Below, piece by piece: positions 59,331 to 64,000 of a stretch of 64,000 bases of DNA. The translations under genes and the position numbers were made by a program. The notes under the pieces are model-generated. The model saw nothing but the letters and a program-made list of their open reading frames with translations, was not told where the DNA came from and did not search any database. Positions within the stretch are counted from its first letter, which is position 1. Each line of letters opens with the position of its first letter. Origin of the DNA: Nostoc sp. MG11 (GTDB lineage Bacteria > Cyanobacteriota > Cyanobacteriia > Cyanobacteriales > Nostocaceae); NCBI RefSeq assembly GCF_014904695.1, contig NZ_JACXXN010000023.1, positions 34,830 to 98,829 on the forward strand. Direction: 5' to 3'.

Positions 59331-61001
59331 TTAGGCGCGTGCAAGTAAGGGAGCGGCTGCTAGTAAGGTTTTGGTATAGGGGTGTTGAGGATTAGCAAAA
59401 ATCTGTTTTGTAGGGCCTAGTTCTACAATTTTGCCACTATTCATGACGGCAATCCGATCGCACAAAAATCTCGCTAACCAAAGGTCATGTGTGATAAACA
59501 AATACGTTAACTCAAATTCTTCCTTTAATTCCAACATTAAATCCAATACTTGCGACTGCACGCTAGCGTCTAACATACTCACAGGTTCATCACAAATCAG
59601 CAGTTTGGGATGAGTAATCAAAGCGCGAGCGATCGCTACTCGTTGCTGCTGTCCACCAGATAAATCAGCTGGATAACGTTGATAATACACTTCTGGTGGT
59701 GTTAATCCCACTTTCTGAAGCATTGATAAAACTTGTGCTTTTGCTTGAGCAGCATCAGCAAGGTTGTGGATAAATAAAGGATCGGCGATACTTTCTCCCA
59801 CTGTCATTGCTGGATTAAGACAAGCGTGGGGGTCTTGAAAAATCATTTGTATTTGTCGCCGTGAGGAACGAATTGCTTGGCGCGACAAAGTAGTTAAATC
59901 TTGTCCCAAAAACTCAACTTTACCACTAGTGGGACGAATTAGCTGCAAGATTGTTCGTGACAGCGTACTCTTACCACAACCTGACTCCCCAACTAAACCG
60001 AGAATTTCCCCTGGATAAAGATCCAAGTTAATATCATCCACTGCTTTAATTGTCTGCCCTTGTGCCTTAAATAGGCGTTCGATAAAGTTAGGTTCTATGG
60101 TATAATATTGCTTGAGTTCTGTAATGTGTAAAATTGGAGATTGCTCATTAATAATTGGTAATAGCTTTTCTCCCTCATTGGCAATTACCAACTCTCCATG
60201 ATTATCCACTGCTTGAATATGCAAAGCTGCTTTTAAGAGCGATCGCGTGTATTCGTGTTGAGGTTGCCTAAATACAGATGCCGTCGCACCCATTTCAACC
60301 ATTTTACCGTTATACATCACGCCAATGCGATCGCAATACTCCGCCACCATTGCTAAATCGTGGGAAATCAGCAGCAATCCCATATTTTCTTGAGCGCACA
60401 GTCGAGTTAATTCTTGCAATATCTGCGCGGAGACGGTGACATCTAGACTAGTTGTCGGTTCATCGGCAACAATTAACTTGGGGTTAAGCAGGAGAGCAAG
60501 GGCGATCGCTACTCTTTGTCGCATTCCACCGCTAAACTCATGAGGATACTGATTCCAGCGACTAGCAGGAATCTTCACTTTTTCTAGTGTCGCAAGTGCT
60601 TTTTCTTTGGCTTCTCGTGTCGATAATTCTGGTGAGTGCGCCTGGAGTGTTTCGATGCAATGCTTACCAATAGTCATCAAAGGATCAAGACGCGTCATCG
60701 GATCTTGAAAAATCAGCGCCACAGCTTCCCCCCGAAATTTTCGTAACTGAGGTGGCGTTAAATTAAATACCGATTGTCCCTGAAATATTACCTGTCCCTC
60801 AACGCGACTAGAGTTTGGTAGTAGGCGCATGACTGCCCGTCCTATGGTAGACTTACCACAACCAGACTCTCCCACTAGTCCCATTCTTTCGCCTGGTTGG
60901 AGAGTGAAAGATACATCATCAACTGCCCAGCTTGGTTCTTCTCCACTCCGCTGAGGATAGGCAACTCGCAGATTTTCGATACAAAATAAGGCTTTACTCA
61001 T
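59331..61001 (-). CDS. Fused two-domain ABC ATPase (oligopeptide/DppDF type)
   Basis: This 556-residue protein holds two complete ABC ATPase domains in one chain. Domain 1 (about 1-270) has [29 protein letters not shown] and [12 protein letters not shown]. Domain 2 (about 290-550) has [29 protein letters not shown] and [17 protein letters not shown] near the end is the oligopeptide/dipeptide family tail. It would energise import of peptides or nickel-like substrates, but its permeases and binding protein are not adjacent. It stands alone. Confidence 0.92.
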   Translation of the reverse strand: MSKALFCIENLRVAYPQRSGEEPSWAVDDVSFTLQPGERMGLVGESGCGKSTIGRAVMRLLPNSSRVEGQVIFQGQSVFNLTPPQLRKFRGEAVALIFQDPMTRLDPLMTIGKHCIETLQAHSPELSTREAKEKALATLEKVKIPASRWNQYPHEFSGGMRQRVAIALALLLNPKLIVADEPTTSLDVTVSAQILQELTRLCAQENMGLLLISHDLAMVAEYCDRIGVMYNGKMVEMGATASVFRQPQHEYTRSLLKAALHIQAVDNHGELVIANEGEKLLPIINEQSPILHITELKQYYTIEPNFIERLFKAQGQTIKAVDDINLDLYPGEILGLVGESGCGKSTLSRTILQLIRPTSGKVEFLGQDLTTLSRQAIRSSRRQIQMIFQDPHACLNPAMTVGESIADPLFIHNLADAAQAKAQVLSMLQKVGLTPPEVYYQRYPADLSGGQQQRVAIARALITHPKLLICDEPVSMLDASVQSQVLDLMLELKEEFELTYLFITHDLWLARFLCDRIAVMNSGKIVELGPTKQIFANPQHPYTKTLLAAAPLLARA

Positions 61002-61162
61002 ACTTAGTTGTCAGCCCTGGGCTATCGGCTTTGATAATTTCAAATTTAAGATAGTGTATCAGATTAGTAAAACTAGCTGTTCTAGGGGATTACTACTGAG
61101 AGAAAGTCTCTCAGAAACAGCCGAAATCTTAAGCAGGATAGGAGTGCAGTCTTAGCCCATAC

Positions 61163-61615
61163 TCAACTTGTCGTGATATTCTGCCATAATTCTGCTGGAA
61201 CAAACCTAGATAAATGACCAATATTTGTTGTTGCAATCACAATCTCTGGAACAGCAAGAGTTACAGCTTGGGCTACTAAAATCATGTCACCGTCAATCGT
61301 CTTATCACTCGCGGTTGGTTGGCCTTGTTGACGAGCTTGCGCCCAGCATAGTGCAGCTTGACGCATTGCAGCCGTTGTAATGGGCAGATATTCTAGCAAC
61401 TGAGCTAATTCATTTAAGCGAGCAACACCTCTGACTTTGTTTGCTCGCAATAACTCTCGGCGAACTTCATAATCAGCGATTTCTGGAATGATAACTCGAC
61501 TACCTAATGCAATGAGTGTTTGAACCCATTGAGCACACGCAACACTTTCAGAAGAAAGTTTTAGATTTGTGACTAAACCAATCGGCCCTGCATCCAACAG
61601 TATCACCTGACTCAC
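61163..61615 (-). CDS. PIN-domain nuclease (VapC-like toxin)
   Basis: This 150-residue PIN protein shows LLDAGPIGLVTN (Asp, about 8-19), PEIADYEVRRELLRA (Glu, about 44-58), DKTIDGDMILVAQA (Asp pair, about 104-117) and IATTNIGHLSRF (about 126-137). It is expected to cleave RNA. GTG at 61615 makes a 4-nt GTGA overlap with the upstream gene's stop; a TTG at 61618 is also in frame. The upstream small gene is its likely antitoxin. Confidence 0.87.
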   Translation of the reverse strand: MSQVILLDAGPIGLVTNLKLSSESVACAQWVQTLIALGSRVIIPEIADYEVRRELLRANKVRGVARLNELAQLLEYLPITTAAMRQAALCWAQARQQGQPTASDKTIDGDMILVAQAVTLAVPEIVIATTNIGHLSRFVPAELWQNITTS

Positions 61616-61896
61616 CAAGTTACACCCTTTAACTCAAGAGGAAATAACTTACGATCAGACAATCGATCTTCATCTAAGGCATGAATTAAATACTCTCCTG
61701 TTTCTTGCTGCTCCTTAGCATCATCCTCATCAATCCAAGACTGAAGCAAATTAACTAGCTTGGATTGTTTCTCTTTCAGAAGAATGTGATTTGTAATAAT
61801 CTGCAACGTATATGCCTCAACCGAAAGCCCTTGCTCTCTAGCTTTTTGTGCAAGATACTGTTCTAATTCTGGTGATAAGTTAAGGGTTAGCGTCAT
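61612..61896 (-). CDS. Antitoxin-like partner of the PIN protein
   Basis: This 94-residue protein begins MTLTLNLSPELEQYLAQKAR, a ribbon-like strand and helix resembling ribbon-helix-helix antitoxins, and ends in an acidic stretch (DEDDAKEQQETGEYLIHALD, about 55-74). The start at 61896 is chosen because the longer frame to 61998 reads through heptamer repeats. GTGA overlap with the PIN gene marks a toxin-antitoxin operon. Confidence 0.8.
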   Translation of the reverse strand: MTLTLNLSPELEQYLAQKAREQGLSVEAYTLQIITNHILLKEKQSKLVNLLQSWIDEDDAKEQQETGEYLIHALDEDRLSDRKLFPLELKGVTW

Positions 61897-62025
61897 GAGT
61901 CTCTTTTGAGTGACACCATACATTCTAAACTTGTCAAACTTGAAAGATTTGGTTCTCAGTGCTGAGTCCTGAGCAGAAAATTTTCCCTCAGTACTCATTG
62001 CTTAGCACTGTTTTAGTGAGTTTTT

Positions 62026-63705
62026 CTATCGTGTTCGCTTAAATTTCAGTAACCCCATTGAAGCAACTGCTACTAAGCCTAGAATAGCTCCAGGTTCGGG
62101 AACAGATTTGACATCATCAGGAACGTTAATTGAAAAGAGCGTTGTTGTTCCACTCACCTCATTAGCTGTAACCAGTAACGGCTGACCATTGGGGCTATCT
62201 GCGGCGGAGATTAAAAGTAGACCTTCCGGGCCTAAATCTTTGATTGCTGGGTTAGTTGTCCCATCTAGCAAAGTTGGTTCAGCCGTGAAGTCACGGTTGT
62301 TTACGTAGTCTATAAAGACAGGGTTTTGCGGATCAGTAATATCGTATGCCATCACGCCACCAATGCGCTCCAGTCCGATGAAAGCATAAAAGCGATCGCC
62401 AATTTTGGCAATCTTTACATCCTCTGGTTCCGGCCCCTTATCATCGCTGCGGGTATCGAAACTGTTTTCATTGTTATTAGAGTTGAAGAAATCGGGTAAG
62501 CGCTGGGCAGTAATCTGCTCAAAGTCGTCGCCACTGTCGTAGACTGGCTTGAGTGTGCTGGTAGCCTCATCCCACTCCCAAATTGTGAAGGAGCGAGCTC
62601 CAAATGCATAGATTTGCTCAAATAGACCATCACCATTCAAGTCGCCTAAAGTATTGGTTACTGTTAAGCGACCCAGATTCTCAGGGCGTTTTAGCTCATC
62701 GGCATTGGCGAACACATCGGGGTTGAGTTGATAGCGAGCATTACCTAATCGTAACTCTTCGCTAAAACCGTCATAATCGCGAGCATCCCCTTCATTGGCT
62801 GTGACAATGTAAGTCTTACCATTGACGGTGTAAGAGGTAATACCATCTGGTTGGTACATACCTAGAATGGGTCTGTTGGTAATATTAATAGCGTCATCGC
62901 GATCGCTAGTATCAATTTCATTTCCTGGCAGGCTATGATCCTTAAAGCCCAAAGGGATAATGTCGGTAAACATATTATTAATTAAATCAAGTGTTGCGAT
63001 CGCATTGTTTTCCTGCAACGCCACCCAAGCCTTAGTAGAATCTTGAGAAACGGTGATGTATTCTGGCTCTATATCTTTTGCCACGGTGGCATTAGGGCCA
63101 AAAATCCGTACTCCGTTATCCCGTAACTGATCAATCTGGCTGTTGAACTGGTTAAAACCAGCATTGATTACACTAAAGTCCGCTAAATTGATGATGCTAA
63201 CTGAACCTTCGGGATCAACAGTATAATCATCACCTGGCTGACCCTCATTTGCTACCAGTACACGAGTGCCATCTGGTGTAAAGGTCAGCATATCAGGCAG
63301 GACTCCAACATTAACGGAGTTAACTAAATCACCATTAGCGTTAAAAAATACAGCCTTGCCCAAATCTAAAGGGTCAACTGCTTCAACTGCTGCTGCAAGC
63401 AGGCCATTTTTAAAAGCGACGCTGTTAGCTCCATTACCGAAGGGTGTGATATCAATGTTAAATAGCAACGATGGCTGAGTCGGATCGCTAATGCCTATTA
63501 CATCAATAGTCTTGTTTTCTCCATTGACGACAAACAGCCGTTGAGTAATTGGGTCATAAGTCGGGATTTCAGCACCCCCAGCATCGAAAAGACCCGTGCC
63601 ATAAGTGCCGATAGGTTTGAGCAGCATTGCCTCTGCTGGAGCCGCCAGTACTCCCAATAAAAGAGCGGATGGAGCTATAAAGCCGATAAGCTTTTGGATG
63701 GTCAT
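62026..63705 (-). CDS. Choice-of-anchor I family protein with PEP-CTERM anchor
   Basis: This 559-residue exported protein has a signal peptide (about 1-26, ending APAEA), a beta-propeller body with motifs such as GNGANSVAFKNGLLAAAVE, EPEYITVSQDSTKAWVALQE and NAIATLDLINN, and a C-terminal PEP-CTERM sorting tail: VPEPG, a hydrophobic helix and KFKRTR. Related domains occur in atypical cyanobacterial alkaline phosphatases and phytase-like proteins. Pho-box-like repeats about 90-120 bp upstream support a role in phosphate starvation. Activity is not established. Confidence 0.85.
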   Translation of the reverse strand: MTIQKLIGFIAPSALLLGVLAAPAEAMLLKPIGTYGTGLFDAGGAEIPTYDPITQRLFVVNGENKTIDVIGISDPTQPSLLFNIDITPFGNGANSVAFKNGLLAAAVEAVDPLDLGKAVFFNANGDLVNSVNVGVLPDMLTFTPDGTRVLVANEGQPGDDYTVDPEGSVSIINLADFSVINAGFNQFNSQIDQLRDNGVRIFGPNATVAKDIEPEYITVSQDSTKAWVALQENNAIATLDLINNMFTDIIPLGFKDHSLPGNEIDTSDRDDAINITNRPILGMYQPDGITSYTVNGKTYIVTANEGDARDYDGFSEELRLGNARYQLNPDVFANADELKRPENLGRLTVTNTLGDLNGDGLFEQIYAFGARSFTIWEWDEATSTLKPVYDSGDDFEQITAQRLPDFFNSNNNENSFDTRSDDKGPEPEDVKIAKIGDRFYAFIGLERIGGVMAYDITDPQNPVFIDYVNNRDFTAEPTLLDGTTNPAIKDLGPEGLLLISAADSPNGQPLLVTANEVSGTTTLFSINVPDDVKSVPEPGAILGLVAVASMGLLKFKRTR

Positions 63706-63794
63706 GATCTCAATGAATGATTAAAATGTTGGAAGTCATCACGCAGGATAGGATGAACCAACATCTACAGGTACATCCGCAAGCTATCGGTTAT

Positions 63795-63824
63795 AGGTTA
63801 AGTAAGTTAAGAGTTTAGGTTAAG
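63795..63824 (-). promoter_or_regulatory. Pho-box-like repeats upstream of the PEP-CTERM gene
   Basis: On the minus strand CTTAACCT occurs at 63817-63824 and 63795-63802, exactly 22 bp apart, with CTTAACTT at 63804-63811 between them. Cyanobacterial Pho boxes are CTTAACCT-like octamers in an 11-bp register, so the outer pair is in register and the middle one is shifted by 2 bp. Confidence 0.55.
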
Positions 63825-63889
63825 CAAAGGTAAAGAGGTAGTACTTTCACGGATTCTTCACTTAGGAAAGATTACACTTTATCTCAAAT

Positions 63890-63982
63890 TTGTACTCTTA
63901 ATACCCACATTCCGCAGGTAAGAGAGGAGATCAATGGTATTTTTGGTGAATGACACCATCAGGATCACAAATAAGAGTACAA
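63890..63982. repeat. Separated 11-bp inverted repeat
   Basis: TTGTACTCTTA (63890-63900) and TAAGAGTACAA (63972-63982) are perfect complements with 71 nt between. The enclosed sequence has no frame of note. It may be a small MITE-like unit or part of an element running off the window. Confidence 0.5.
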
Positions 63983-64000
63983 GATATTGACCACTGTGGG

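Noticed and set aside
1..64000. CRISPR arrays, rRNA and tRNA genes
   Set aside because: The tandem repeats seen are 7-nt units or dispersed palindromes without equal spacers, and no tRNA or rRNA core sequence was recognised by eye. A covariance search would settle the tRNA question.

Overview
The window is chromosomal DNA of a filamentous, probably heterocyst-forming (Nostocales-type) cyanobacterium. The evidence is the very frequent palindrome GCGATCGC (HIP1), the cyanobacterial genes for Rubisco accumulation factor 1, a Ycf37-like photosystem I assembly protein, a high-light-inducible protein, MenG, the long form of IspH, a Fut-type iron transporter and a PEP-CTERM protein, a remnant of an xisH/xisI pair, and many short tandem heptamer repeats between genes. 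No rRNA, tRNA, CRISPR array or intact insertion sequence was recognised.

Layout. 0.2-7.1 kb: an exopolysaccharide tyrosine autokinase, mutL, a cysteine-free rhodanese, an adenosine-deaminase-like hydrolase and a DUF1778/GNAT toxin-antitoxin pair. 7.1-16.4 kb: two regulator-target units, a TetR repressor divergent from a Rieske oxygenase with two matching 18-bp operators, and a MarR repressor followed by an Fe-S/SCP2 fusion protein with a shared operator. Between them lie a Uma2 nuclease, DUF445, menG, a response regulator and raf1. 16.4-29.1 kb: a GT39-type membrane glycosyltransferase, a UvrD-like helicase, a duplicated-domain secreted protein, a grpB pseudogene, rpmI-rplT, a solute-binding protein, the Ycf37-like protein, a copper amine oxidase and futB/futA iron uptake. 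29.7-33.2 kb: a small secreted protein, a double histidine phosphatase and a dihydroorotase that seems to lack metal ligands. 33.2-36.6 kb is a compact conflict/defence patch: the xisH/xisI remnant, an AbrB-PIN toxin-antitoxin pair, an EACC1-caspase pair and a PD-(D/E)XK-like protein. 36.6-50.3 kb: a carotenoid-type FAD enzyme, Mla-type lipid transport genes, a candidate small RNA, a shortened permease, hli with an HLR1 site, an AhpD-like protein and its TetR, an SGNH hydrolase, ispH, galT, ddl and a membrane protein. 50.7-64 kb: a Uma2 nuclease, AraC, cupin, DUF4336, a dienelactone hydrolase, a repeat-rich decayed zone, a fused oligopeptide-type ABC ATPase, a VapC-like pair and a choice-of-anchor I protein behind Pho-box-like repeats.

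The most unusual theme is the spread of small repeats. Copies lie not only between genes but in frame inside mutL, the helicase and the dihydroorotase, where they encode low-complexity inserts; a 30-nt block in the helicase and a 25-nt block shared by helicase and dihydroorotase are exact matches to copies elsewhere in the window. Two MITE-like elements share the terminal repeat AGGACTTACGCA. The best candidate for a biological system is the EACC1-caspase pair. The best candidate for an undescribed element is a promoter-hairpin-U-tract unit near 40.8 kb that looks like a small RNA gene.
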